From NCBI GenBank assembly GCA_903907305.1, contig CAIVNT010000352.1:1-8673 (forward strand): 8,673 nucleotides of DNA, written 5' to 3'. This DNA comes from an uncultured Ignavibacteriota bacterium (GTDB lineage Bacteria; Bacteroidota; Ignavibacteria; UBA10030; UBA8401). The notes under the pieces were generated by a model. The model was not told where the DNA came from. It saw only the letters and a program-made list of their open reading frames with translations, and searched no databases. The translations under genes and the position numbers were made by a program. Shown one piece after another: positions 1-6,048 of the stretch; within the stretch, counting starts at the first letter, position 1, and each line of letters opens with the position of its first letter.

Positions 1-80
1 AGACGCGTGATGTTGCGTTGAATCAGGCGGTGGATAAAGTGGCCGAAGATATTCTTCTCGAAACAGTTTCCGGATGGTAA
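1..80 (+). CDS. lptE: C-terminal end of a probable LPS-assembly lipoprotein LptE (5' truncated)
   Basis: An open frame starting at base 3 runs to TAA at 78-80 and gives 25 residues ending in EDILLETVSGW. An alternating amphipathic helix (VALNQAVDKVAEDIL) followed by a terminal Trp resembles how I recall LptE proteins of the Bacteroidota/Chlorobi group ending (pattern AxDIxxxxxSxW). LptE is an outer-membrane lipoprotein that plugs the LptD barrel and helps deliver LPS to the cell surface. Its lipobox and core fold lie outside the window, so the call rests only on this tail. The gene is co-directional with the glycosyltransferase 145 bp downstream. An unrelated helical protein ending the same way cannot be excluded. 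Confidence 0.5.
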   Translation, partial: TRDVALNQAVDKVAEDILLETVSGW

Positions 81-87
81 AAAAATT

Positions 88-173
88 CATTGAATCATTG
101 ATCCATCGTGTCATTGATTCAATGCAGAACGAAACGGTAATAATGATCCAATGAATAAATGAATCAATGATCA
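88..173. repeat. AT-rich spacer with repeated inverted motif TGAATCATTGA
   Basis: CATTGAATCATTGA (88-101) and TCATTGATTCAATG (111-124) are inverted copies pairing at 13 of 14 positions around a 9-nt loop. Variants of the word recur at 141-156 (inverted, AATGATCCAATGAAT) and 159-173 (ATGAATCAATGATCA). No T-tract follows the hairpin, so it does not look like a standard terminator for the upstream gene. It may be a small intergenic repeat cluster or a protein-binding array in the leader of the glycosyltransferase gene. Confidence 0.6.
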
Positions 174-225
174 CATCCATAATTTTTTAGAAAAATAACT
201 CCTCCACCAACAATCACACAACACT

Positions 226-1725
226 ATGGAACAATTTATACTGATCTCCTACATCATCTGCCTGAGCATCTTGTTCGTCTTCGGCGCTCACGGCTTTGTC
301 ATGATCTATCATTACTACAGGCACCGGAACGAAGTGGAAGGTGATCTTCCGCTGAATGAGACACCGATGGTGACGATCCAGCTGCCGCTCTATAATGAGA
401 TGTATGTCGTCCGCCGCTTGATCGATGCATCCTGCGCGATAGAATATCCGCGGGACAGGATCGAGATACAGGTGCTGGATGATTCGACCGACGAAACGGT
501 CGATCTGGTGGCGAGCATCGTCCGCGAAAAGCAGGCAAAAGGATTCAATATAATTCACGCACACCGGACGAACCGTCAGGGATTCAAAGCAGGAGCGTTG
601 AAAGAAGGATTAAAAACGGCGAAAGGCGAGTTTGTCGCTATCTTCGATGCGGATTTTATTCCTCGTCCTGAGTTCCTCGAGAAGACGATTCCGTATTTCT
701 TTAAAGACAGCAACATCGGCATGGTGCAGACTCGCTGGGAGCATCTCAACGGCGATTATTCGCTGATGACACGCACACAAGCAATGGCGCTGGACGGTCA
801 TTTTGTGATCGAACAGAACATCCGAAACAAGGCAGGTTACTTCATCAATTTCAACGGTACCGGCGGTGTGTGGCGAAAAGAGACGATTATGGACGCCGGC
901 AACTGGCAGAGCGATACATTGACGGAAGATCTCGACTTGAGCTATCGCGCACAGCTGCGTGGATGGAAGTTCAAATTCCTTCGCGACGTAACCTCACCGG
1001 CAGAACTTCCGGCGGAGATCAATGCATTGAAGTCGCAGCAGTTCCGCTGGACCAAAGGCGCAATTGAAACAGCACGGAAGCTTCTTCCCATGGTTTGGAA
1101 GTCCGACATACCATTCCGCATCAAGTTCCACAGCACATTCCATTTGACAAACAATATCGTCTTCCCATTCATCATTCTGGCAAGCATTCTGAATGTTCCG
1201 CTCACGTTCATCAAACACGGCGGCAGATTCAACACATACTTCGACTTCATGTCCGTCTTCGTACTGGCGTTCATCGGTTCGTTCCTGTTCTATCTGTATT
1301 CACAGAAGGACATCTATTCGGATTGGCGCAAACGCATCATGCTCTTCCCGGTGTTCATGGCGGGCAGCATGGGCTTTGCAGTGAACAACAGTAAAGCGGT
1401 ACTCGAAGGATTGTTCAAGCGGAAGAGTGAATTCGTCCGCACACCGAAATACGGCATTGAAGGAAAGAAACAGCAGTGGAATGACAAAAAATACGTTCCG
1501 GTGAAGTTCAGCTGGACTGTGCTGATCGAGATCGGTCTTGCACTCTACTGCTTCTTCGGCGTTCTCTCTTCGCTGTATTATCTTGAGATCGCTGCCGTTC
1601 CGTTTCAGCTGCTCTTTACCTGCGGTTACGGATTCGTTGCTTTGCTCTCCGTTCAGCAGGCACTCGAAGCACGCCGTATGAAGTTATCGCAGATGAATCT
1701 TATGGTTGAGCCGCTGGCGGTATAA
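226..1725 (+). CDS. membrane family-2 glycosyltransferase, cellulose/mannan-synthase-like
   Basis: This 499-residue inner-membrane enzyme should use a nucleotide-sugar donor on the cytoplasmic side. Residues 5-27 form a first membrane helix. The GT-A catalytic domain follows with all hallmarks of processive GT2 enzymes: IQLPLYNE at 51-58, DDSTD at 85-89, the DAD metal site at 141-143, GTGG at 211-214, TED at 233-235 (general-base Asp) and QQFRW (QxxRW) at 271-275. About five hydrophobic segments follow, near 307-328, 340-358, 369-388, 429-452 and 457-476. There is no PilZ domain, so c-di-GMP control of the BcsA kind is not apparent. The overall layout resembles CslA/CslC-type or other COG1215 enzymes. 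The product could be a beta-linked polysaccharide or a glycolipid; the sequence does not decide. The ATG at 226 is the first possible start before the first helix and has no clear Shine-Dalgarno. No polymer-export genes are adjacent in view, and a hairpin terminator follows. Confidence 0.85.
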   Translation: MEQFILISYIICLSILFVFGAHGFVMIYHYYRHRNEVEGDLPLNETPMVTIQLPLYNEMYVVRRLIDASCAIEYPRDRIEIQVLDDSTDETVDLVASIVREKQAKGFNIIHAHRTNRQGFKAGALKEGLKTAKGEFVAIFDADFIPRPEFLEKTIPYFFKDSNIGMVQTRWEHLNGDYSLMTRTQAMALDGHFVIEQNIRNKAGYFINFNGTGGVWRKETIMDAGNWQSDTLTEDLDLSYRAQLRGWKFKFLRDVTSPAELPAEINALKSQQFRWTKGAIETARKLLPMVWKSDIPFRIKFHSTFHLTNNIVFPFIILASILNVPLTFIKHGGRFNTYFDFMSVFVLAFIGSFLFYLYSQKDIYSDWRKRIMLFPVFMAGSMGFAVNNSKAVLEGLFKRKSEFVRTPKYGIEGKKQQWNDKKYVPVKFSWTVLIEIGLALYCFFGVLSSLYYLEIAAVPFQLLFTCGYGFVALLSVQQALEARRMKLSQMNLMVEPLAV

Positions 1726-1729
1726 ATCT

Positions 1730-1758
1730 TTGCAATTCAAATTATAGTTAGCTATTTT
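1730..1758 (+). promoter_or_regulatory. weak candidate promoter for the TPR gene
   Basis: TTGCAA (1730-1735), a 17-bp spacer and TATTTT (1753-1758) each match the sigma-70 consensus at 4 of 6 positions. A start near 1764-1766 would fall within the left arm of the terminator hairpin, so a transcript from here could not fold it. This would explain how the TPR gene is expressed despite the terminator at its start. The match is weak and the region is AT-rich, so chance is a real alternative. Confidence 0.25.
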
Positions 1759-1760
1759 AA

Positions 1761-1789
1761 GCCAGTGTTCAAAACGCACTGGCTTTTTT
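1761..1789 (+). terminator. Rho-independent terminator after the glycosyltransferase gene
   Basis: GCCAGTG (1761-1767) pairs perfectly with CACTGGC (1777-1783) around a 9-nt loop and is followed directly by six T (1784-1789). It lies 35 bp after the glycosyltransferase stop. The T-tract ends only 3 bp before the ATG of the next gene, which is unusually tight. Confidence 0.8.
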
Positions 1790-1792
1790 ATT

Positions 1793-3007
1793 ATGGAATT
1801 TGAAGAGTTCGACATAGAGTTTTTGGCCATGAAAATGGCTGAGAATCCCCAATCCATGCTCTTTGCACGGCTTGCCGATCTCTATCTGGGAAAAGAACAG
1901 ACTGCCGAAGCGATGAAACTGCTCGAAGACGGGATCAAGACATATCCAGAGTATTTTACCGGATATATCGTGCTGGGGAAAACGCATCTCGCACTCAAGG
2001 AGTATTCCCGCGCACAGACCGCATTTCAAAAAGCAATAGAACTCTCTCCGTTCAATCAAACGGCAGCAAAGCTGTTGATCTCCGTTCCGAATAAACCGGA
2101 TGAATCCACCCGCACGACGGATGAGAATTATTTCTCTCCCTCACCGCAGACCTCCGGGTCTTTGGAATACTCTCAACAATACATGCAGACGGAAGATCCG
2201 CAGCAGATGGAAGTTGTTACCAATACGGTTCCGTTTATCTCGGAAGAACCAAGTCTTTTGGAACAGCTTCAGGCCGAGGAAGATGCACGCCTTCGCGCAG
2301 AAGCGGAAGCCGGCACTGTGTCCGACAGCGTGTACAATGCGTATAGCGAACCTGAAGTGCAGCAGCCGTCCTACGAAGAATCTGCCTACACGCCGACGCC
2401 GACAACGGAAGCGTTCCCATCATACGATGAGTATTTCGCGCAGAACCAATCGCGTATTAATTCACAGGACCCGGTATCGCTGGATGAATATCTGAACACC
2501 GAACAAACAGATTCATCCTCCTTTGTTTCAGAACAGCCTGTGCAAACCAGACAAAATTTTACAGACGATCCATTCACTACCACTGCATCTTTCGATCAGC
2601 CGCAAGCGCATGTCGATCCAGAACCGGTCTTCGCAAATCCCGAGCAGGCTGCGCTATTCGCAGAGATGAATGCGATGAACGAGGAATTCCCGTCATCGGC
2701 AACACCGCCCGCATCATTGGATATCGATTCGATAGCGGAAAAACTTCAGAGTGCGGAGAAGATCATCCCGCAGGAAAATTATCAGCCGCAGAATCCCGTC
2801 CCAAAAGAGACACAGGACGATCAGGCATATGAGACGGATGCGGTAACGCCGACACTCGCAGAGATCTATGCATCGCAAGGTGAATACCGCGCAGCGATCC
2901 AGGCATATGAGATCCTGATGTTCTCCGTCCCGGCAAAAGGGGGAGAGTATCAGCAGAGGATCAGAGAACTGCAGCAGCTGCAGATGGAGAAAGATGGTTT
3001 GATCTGA
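1793..3007 (+). CDS. TPR protein with long acidic disordered linker
   Basis: The product has 404 residues, no signal peptide and no membrane helix, so it is probably cytoplasmic. Residues 19-95 form about two tetratricopeptide repeats (SMLFARLADLYL, then TGYIVLGKTHLALKEYSRAQ and TAFQKAIELSPFN). Residues 100-345 are rich in Q, E, D, P, S, T and Y, with few hydrophobic stretches, and are probably disordered. Residues 352-397 form another TPR-like hairpin beginning TPTLAEIYASQGEYRAAIQAYE, a C-terminal pattern I associate with TPR proteins of Bacteroidota and Deltaproteobacteria. TPRs bind protein partners; the partner here is unknown. The ATG at 1793 gives an acidic N-terminus (MEFEEFDIEFLAMKMAEN), but an in-frame ATG at 1829 (residue 13) is possible, because the first start abuts the upstream terminator. 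No Shine-Dalgarno is clear for either. A terminator follows the stop. Confidence 0.8.
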   Translation: MEFEEFDIEFLAMKMAENPQSMLFARLADLYLGKEQTAEAMKLLEDGIKTYPEYFTGYIVLGKTHLALKEYSRAQTAFQKAIELSPFNQTAAKLLISVPNKPDESTRTTDENYFSPSPQTSGSLEYSQQYMQTEDPQQMEVVTNTVPFISEEPSLLEQLQAEEDARLRAEAEAGTVSDSVYNAYSEPEVQQPSYEESAYTPTPTTEAFPSYDEYFAQNQSRINSQDPVSLDEYLNTEQTDSSSFVSEQPVQTRQNFTDDPFTTTASFDQPQAHVDPEPVFANPEQAALFAEMNAMNEEFPSSATPPASLDIDSIAEKLQSAEKIIPQENYQPQNPVPKETQDDQAYETDAVTPTLAEIYASQGEYRAAIQAYEILMFSVPAKGGEYQQRIRELQQLQMEKDGLI

Positions 3008-3043
3008 GGGTAGCCACAGAGAACACAGAGAAAAAACATGTAG

Positions 3044-3067
3044 GGGCGGACGCAAGTCCGCCCTTTT
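3044..3067 (+). terminator. GC-rich hairpin with GCAA tetraloop after the TPR gene
   Basis: GGGCGGAC (3044-3051) pairs perfectly with GTCCGCCC (3056-3063) around GCAA, a GNRA-type tetraloop, followed by TTTT. It lies 37 bp past the TPR stop and should end that transcript. The T-run is short, and the sequence also resembles a dispersed intergenic repeat (TAGGGGCGGAC...GTCCGCCC), so it may be a repeat used as a terminator. Confidence 0.65.
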
Positions 3068-3120
3068 CTATTAGCAATAGAACACAGCTGACGCGCCCGC
3101 TCGAAGAGTCGAGTCTTCGA

Positions 3121-3158
3121 CCTGACCGACAATCGAAACAAAATGTCAGTCGGGCAGG
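3121..3158. repeat. imperfect inverted repeat
   Basis: CCTGACCGAC (3121-3130) and GTCGGGCAGG (3149-3158) pair at 9 of 10 positions around an 18-nt loop. It lies among other repeat fragments of the convergent gap, with no T-tract beside it. It could be the end of a small palindromic element. Confidence 0.5.
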
Positions 3159-3196
3159 GATTGGACGGATTTTCACGGATACAAAATTACTGCACC

Positions 3197-3224
3197 GTAG
3201 GGACGGATAATTATCCGTCCCTAC
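3197..3224. repeat. perfect 28-bp palindrome
   Basis: GTAGGGACGGATAA (3197-3210) is followed with no spacer by its exact reverse complement TTATCCGTCCCTAC (3211-3224). As RNA it would fold into a hairpin on either strand. It resembles the GTAGGG(G/A)CGGA...TCCGTCCCTAC class of dispersed repeats; the hairpin at 3044-3067, preceded by TA, has the related core GGGGCGGAC, so the two may be diverged members of one family. No T-tract follows on either side. Confidence 0.8.
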
Positions 3225-3401
3225 AACAAATATATATTTTCCTTCGTGATCATTCCCGCCAAACCCTTCGACTCCCGCCAGAAAAACGGCGGATAAAACG
3301 CTCAAGACGGCGGGCAGGCGTGTTATTCGTGGAATGTTTTACGTTACGGATTTGTTTTCTGCTTTTCGTTGTGTCTTTGTGTGAGATTGGTTTTAAAACA
3401 C

Positions 3402-3422
3402 AAAACCCCGGCATCACCGGGG
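3402..3422 (-). terminator. Rho-independent terminator of rpsT
   Basis: Read on the minus strand, CCCCGG (3422-3417) pairs with CCGGGG (3411-3406) around a 5-nt loop and is followed by TTTTGTGTTTT. It begins 25 bp after the rpsT stop codon, a normal position for a small ribosomal protein gene. Confidence 0.8.
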
Positions 3423-3447
3423 CTGTTCGTGTTCAGATCGTATCCGA

Positions 3448-3702
3448 TTATTTCAATTTGTTGACCAGCTTGGTCAGTTTTGACTTCAGGTTCGAAGCTT
3501 TGTTCTTGTGGATGACGCTTTTCCCTGCCATTTTATCGAGGAAGGAAACGGTCTCTTTCAAGATCGCCTGTGCGGTCTCTTTGTTGTCGGTCGAACGGAC
3601 CTTCTTCAACAAGGTTTTCATCGTCGATTTCACTGCGACGTTCCGTTTGGTGCGCCGTTCGCTGGAACGGATGCGTTTGACCGCTGATTTATGCTGTGCC
3701 AT
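3448..3702 (-). CDS. rpsT: 30S ribosomal protein S20
   Basis: The product is an 84-residue, very basic protein beginning MAQHKSAVKRIRSSERRTKRN, the classic N-terminus of S20, which binds 16S rRNA and helps early assembly of the 30S body. Its length and Lys/Arg-rich helical composition (ending LTKLVNKLK) match the family. AGGAG lies 7 nt before the ATG (minus strand, 3714-3710), confirming the start. The gene is 60 bp downstream of the surA-like gene on the same strand. It has its own likely promoter in that gap and a terminator after it, so it is probably expressed independently of, and more strongly than, the foldase operon. Confidence 0.97.
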   Translation of the reverse strand: MAQHKSAVKRIRSSERRTKRNVAVKSTMKTLLKKVRSTDNKETAQAILKETVSFLDKMAGKSVIHKNKASNLKSKLTKLVNKLK

Positions 3703-3739
3703 GGTGTTTCTCCTGTTATTTCATTGATTGAAGTGTGTA

Positions 3740-3768
3740 AGTATAATTAATTTTCGCGCCAGTTACAA
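3740..3768 (-). promoter_or_regulatory. probable sigma-70 promoter of rpsT
   Basis: On the minus strand TTGTAA (3768-3763) is separated by exactly 17 bp from TATACT (3745-3740). The -35 matches TTGACA at 4 of 6 and the -10 matches TATAAT at 5 of 6. Transcription would start near 3733, giving a leader of about 30 nt that contains the AGGAG site. The -35 hexamer overlaps the TAA stop of the upstream surA-like gene. Confidence 0.55.
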
Positions 3769-5163
3769 TTTCTTTTCCCAATAGATGGTCTTCCTCAGAT
3801 TTTCCACCCACTGTTCATATTTTTGACTCAGTTTGAACTGCAATGCCAGCTGTTCCAGCCGTTTGTAATCATCCTTCAGATTGATCGGATGTTCAGCCGA
3901 AATCGATCGGACAAAGATGATGTGGTAGCCGTATTTGTTCTGAACAGTCAGTTTTCGCGGCTCACTGATCTCGCCTGTTGTTGCCGTCTTTACGAATTCT
4001 TCATACGCGGGATCGAGCTGGTCAGCTGAAATGCGTCCAAGATCTCCGCCGATGTCCTTGGTATCGTTATCTTCGGAATTCTTCCGCGCAAGCACTCCGA
4101 ATACTTCGCCGTTCATCGCCGCCAATCGGATCCGTTTCAACAGCGTGATAGCGGAATCATCGTTTGCCTGCGACATTTCTACGGGGAAAAGAATGTGGCG
4201 TGTGCGGACTGCGTCGCCACGGCGTTCCACCAATTGAATGATGTGATACCCGAACTGCGTCTTCACCGGTTTAGAGATCTCATTCTCAGAGAGAGTGAAC
4301 GCGATCTCCTCGAATTCTTTCACGAACGAACCGCGCCGTGCAAAACCGAGGTCGCCACCCTGCGAGGCGGAGCCGTCGGACGAATACCGTTTTGCGAATG
4401 CGGCAAAATCTCCGCCTGCTTTCAGACTGTCCGCGATCGTCTGTACTTTCTTCAAAAGAGATCTCAGAACGGTCGAATCCGGTTTCGGTTCAACATAGAT
4501 GTGGCTCAGTTCAAATTCTTTCGGCACTTTCGGGATGCTGTCCTTATACGTTGCAAAGAATTCTTCCACTTCGCGACGCGATACGGTCAATGCTGCCTGA
4601 CGCTGCTGCTGGATCTTCTGAACGAGCATTTGTTTGCGGATGAGTTCACGGAACTGGAAATCGCGCTTCATGCGGTTCACCGTCATGCCGTAGACCTCTT
4701 CCAACTTTGCCTGACCGCCTGCCTGAGAGGTCATGCGTTGGATCTGCTGTTCGAGTCGTTCCGTCACTTCTTCGTCCGATACGACCACACTGTCCTCCAC
4801 CGCCTGTGCCAGAACAAGTTTATCATTGATCATTCCGTCCAGCACACGTTCGCGCAGTTCTTTGGATGACGGATCAAGACGGTTCTGCACCGCGAGTTGC
4901 TGCACGGTAAAGTTCAGATCGGATTCGGTGATGATCTCTTTATCAACAATAGCGATGATCTTGTCCAGCGATTGCTGTGCGGCGGAAAATGTTGTCAAAA
5001 AAAGCAGAGCGATGATCAAAAAAGAAAATTGGTCATTGCGAGGAGTCCTTTTTTTGGGGACGATACAATCTCCTGTTGGATCCAACGGATAGCTTCGTCC
5101 CGTTTGCGTTGGGACTCGCAGTGACAAATTATTTTTTATTGCTGTGATAATATTCTTTTTCAT
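3763..5163 (-). CDS. surA: SurA-type periplasmic chaperone/peptidyl-prolyl isomerase, two parvulin domains
   Basis: This 466-residue exported foldase should escort outer-membrane proteins through the periplasm and isomerise X-Pro bonds. A hydrophobic core (FSFLIIALLFLTTFSA, 46-61) with a signal-peptidase-I-type end (FSA|AQQ) precedes a SurA N-domain at about 62-210. Parvulin domain 1 spans about 218-312, with SH at 220-221, GGDLGF at 269-274 and GYHII at 305-309. Parvulin domain 2 spans about 321-418, with RHIL at 322-325, GGDLG at 372-376 and GYHII at 412-416. A C-terminal helix follows, as in SurA. The ATG at 5163 is 3 bp after the upstream stop, with AGAGGA 12 nt before it. Oddly, residues 13-44 are encoded by a palindromic intergenic-type repeat, so the basic region before the hydrophobic core is about 45 residues instead of the usual few. 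Confidence 0.9.
   Translation of the reverse strand: MKKNIITAIKNNLSLRVPTQTGRSYPLDPTGDCIVPKKRTPRNDQFSFLIIALLFLTTFSAAQQSLDKIIAIVDKEIITESDLNFTVQQLAVQNRLDPSSKELRERVLDGMINDKLVLAQAVEDSVVVSDEEVTERLEQQIQRMTSQAGGQAKLEEVYGMTVNRMKRDFQFRELIRKQMLVQKIQQQRQAALTVSRREVEEFFATYKDSIPKVPKEFELSHIYVEPKPDSTVLRSLLKKVQTIADSLKAGGDFAAFAKRYSSDGSASQGGDLGFARRGSFVKEFEEIAFTLSENEISKPVKTQFGYHIIQLVERRGDAVRTRHILFPVEMSQANDDSAITLLKRIRLAAMNGEVFGVLARKNSEDNDTKDIGGDLGRISADQLDPAYEEFVKTATTGEISEPRKLTVQNKYGYHIIFVRSISAEHPINLKDDYKRLEQLALQFKLSQKYEQWVENLRKTIYWEKKL
5032..5125. repeat. GTCATTGCGAG-type palindromic element inside the surA-like coding region
   Basis: The ends GTCATTGCGAG (5032-5042) and CTCGCAGTGAC (5115-5125) are inverted repeats matching at 10 of 11. 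Inner arms GGGACGA (5057-5063) and TCGTCCC (5095-5101) pair perfectly, and GTTGGATCCAAC (5075-5086) is a palindrome near the centre. The words GTCATTGCGAG, GGGACGAAGC and CAATCTCC are those of a dispersed intergenic palindrome I recognise from many bacterial genomes. AAATT flanks both sides (5026-5030, 5126-5130), a possible target duplication. Read in the gene's frame it has no stop and encodes residues 13-44 of the surA-like protein. No transposase is nearby, so it would be non-autonomous. Confidence 0.8.
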
Positions 5164-5166
5164 TGA

Positions 5167-6048
5167 TTATTCAATTCCTCTAGTCGAATCACTTCCGGCG
5201 AACATCATGGTCACCGTATGTTTTGCACGCAGTTCAGAAAGGAACTGCTGGTACCGTTTCTGTCGTCGTTCCATCGCCAGTCGATTGCGGATCTCCACTT
5301 CAACGTACTGCAGCGGCGCCACCGTTCCTTCTTTGAATTGTCCCAGCGAACGCAGCACGATCTGACCTACACTTGTTTTGATCGGGAAGGAGATCTCGGA
5401 CATCCCGAGCGCTCCGGCAACTTTCCACAGTTCTTGCGGATAGAGGGACGATTTGTTGTAGAAGATCGAATCAGAGTACGACATCAGTCCTTTTGCCGCA
5501 TCATTCCGGTATAGTCCGATCGTTGCATCCCAGTCCGCACCGCTGAGGACCGCAGTGCGGAACTCATTTGCCGGTTCGAACTCGTTGAAGATCACTACAG
5601 AGAGACGGATGAGCGTTTCATGAAGCGTGAATTCTTCGCTGTGATTCTGAAAATACGCGGCGACGTCCGCTGTGCCGATATCGTTCATTGCGGAGGAGTA
5701 GACCTCCTGCTCCAGCAGTTCTGCGATACTCAATTGTTTCTGCGCTTCGATCAGTTTCTGTTGGATGGCATCGGATCCGTCCAATCCGCGTTTCTGCGCT
5801 TCTTGATACAGCAGTTCGTTCGTTACCCACCGTTTTGCATATTGCTGGATGTCGTTCTGCGTCAGCGTCTGCGAAGTGCCCGCATTTGCGCGGATCATTT
5901 CCACCGTCAGAACACGGTCATTCACTTTGGCTACGGGAGTGCCGGCAGGCTGTGTTTCCGTACAGCCGAGGAATAGGCTGAGGATCACAAAAAAAAAGAA
6001 AAGAGGAAAGCGCAGGACGCTTTCCTCTGTGAAGCGTGCATTGATCAT
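5167..6048 (-). CDS. SurA-like periplasmic lipoprotein with degenerate parvulin domain
   Basis: The start chosen is the ATG at 6048, which overlaps the upstream stop as TAATG. It gives 293 residues beginning MINARFTEES, then a hydrophobic stretch (13-27) ending in a lipobox-like FLGC with lipidated Cys29. The open frame extends upstream to an ATG at 6153, but that would bury the signal peptide behind 35 residues lying inside the previous gene. Residues 38-130 match a SurA/PrsA N-domain (VAKVNDRVLTVEMI, then a helical WVTNELLYQEAQKRG). Residues 133-238 look like a parvulin domain that has lost the SHIL, GGDLG and GYHII signatures; only an echo remains (KTSVGQIVLRSLGQ). The protein probably acts as a membrane-anchored chaperone without isomerase activity, working with its two neighbours; this role is inferred from context. 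Confidence 0.8.
   Translation of the reverse strand: MINARFTEESVLRFPLFFFFVILSLFLGCTETQPAGTPVAKVNDRVLTVEMIRANAGTSQTLTQNDIQQYAKRWVTNELLYQEAQKRGLDGSDAIQQKLIEAQKQLSIAELLEQEVYSSAMNDIGTADVAAYFQNHSEEFTLHETLIRLSVVIFNEFEPANEFRTAVLSGADWDATIGLYRNDAAKGLMSYSDSIFYNKSSLYPQELWKVAGALGMSEISFPIKTSVGQIVLRSLGQFKEGTVAPLQYVEVEIRNRLAMERRQKRYQQFLSELRAKHTVTMMFAGSDSTRGIE

Larger units (their letters stand above)
3008..3447. other. convergent intergenic region made of degenerate repeats and palindromes
   Basis: No credible gene lies in these 440 bp. A plus-strand frame from 3143 runs antisense through rpsT and is not believable. The region holds, in order: CCACAGAGAACACAGAGAAA (3014-3033); the hairpin at 3044-3067; a 7-bp inverted repeat TCGAAGA/TCTTCGA (3101-3107, 3114-3120); the inverted repeat at 3121-3158; GGACGGATTTTCACGGAT (3163-3180); the 28-bp palindrome at 3197-3224; CCCGCC/GGCGGG arms at 3255-3260, 3274-3279 and 3309-3314; a CGTTGTGTCTTTGTGTGAG stretch (3367-3385); and the rpsT terminator. 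The octamer CGGGCAGG occurs twice (3151, 3311). The mix resembles debris of several dispersed intergenic repeat families. Confidence 0.6.

Noticed and set aside
88..173. CRISPR-like array
   Set aside because: The copies are short, in mixed orientation and irregularly spaced. There are no unique spacers of constant length and no cas genes.
226..1725. Naming the glycosyltransferase bcsA (cellulose synthase)
   Set aside because: At 499 residues it is much shorter than BcsA, has no PilZ domain and has no bcs neighbours. The shared motifs are common to many GT2 enzymes.
3014..3385. tRNA or structured ncRNA in the convergent gap
   Set aside because: I looked for cloverleaf arms and a T-loop (GTTCRANNC) and saw none. 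The hairpins present are better explained as repeats and terminators.
3143..3727. 194-residue plus-strand open frame
   Set aside because: It runs antisense across all of rpsT and starts inside palindromic repeats. The sequence has no recognisable domain, and S20 on the other strand is certain.
4195..4869. 224-residue plus-strand open frame opposite the surA-like gene
   Set aside because: It is a shadow of a long, well-supported coding region, with His/Phe/Cys-rich composition typical of antisense frames and no domain.
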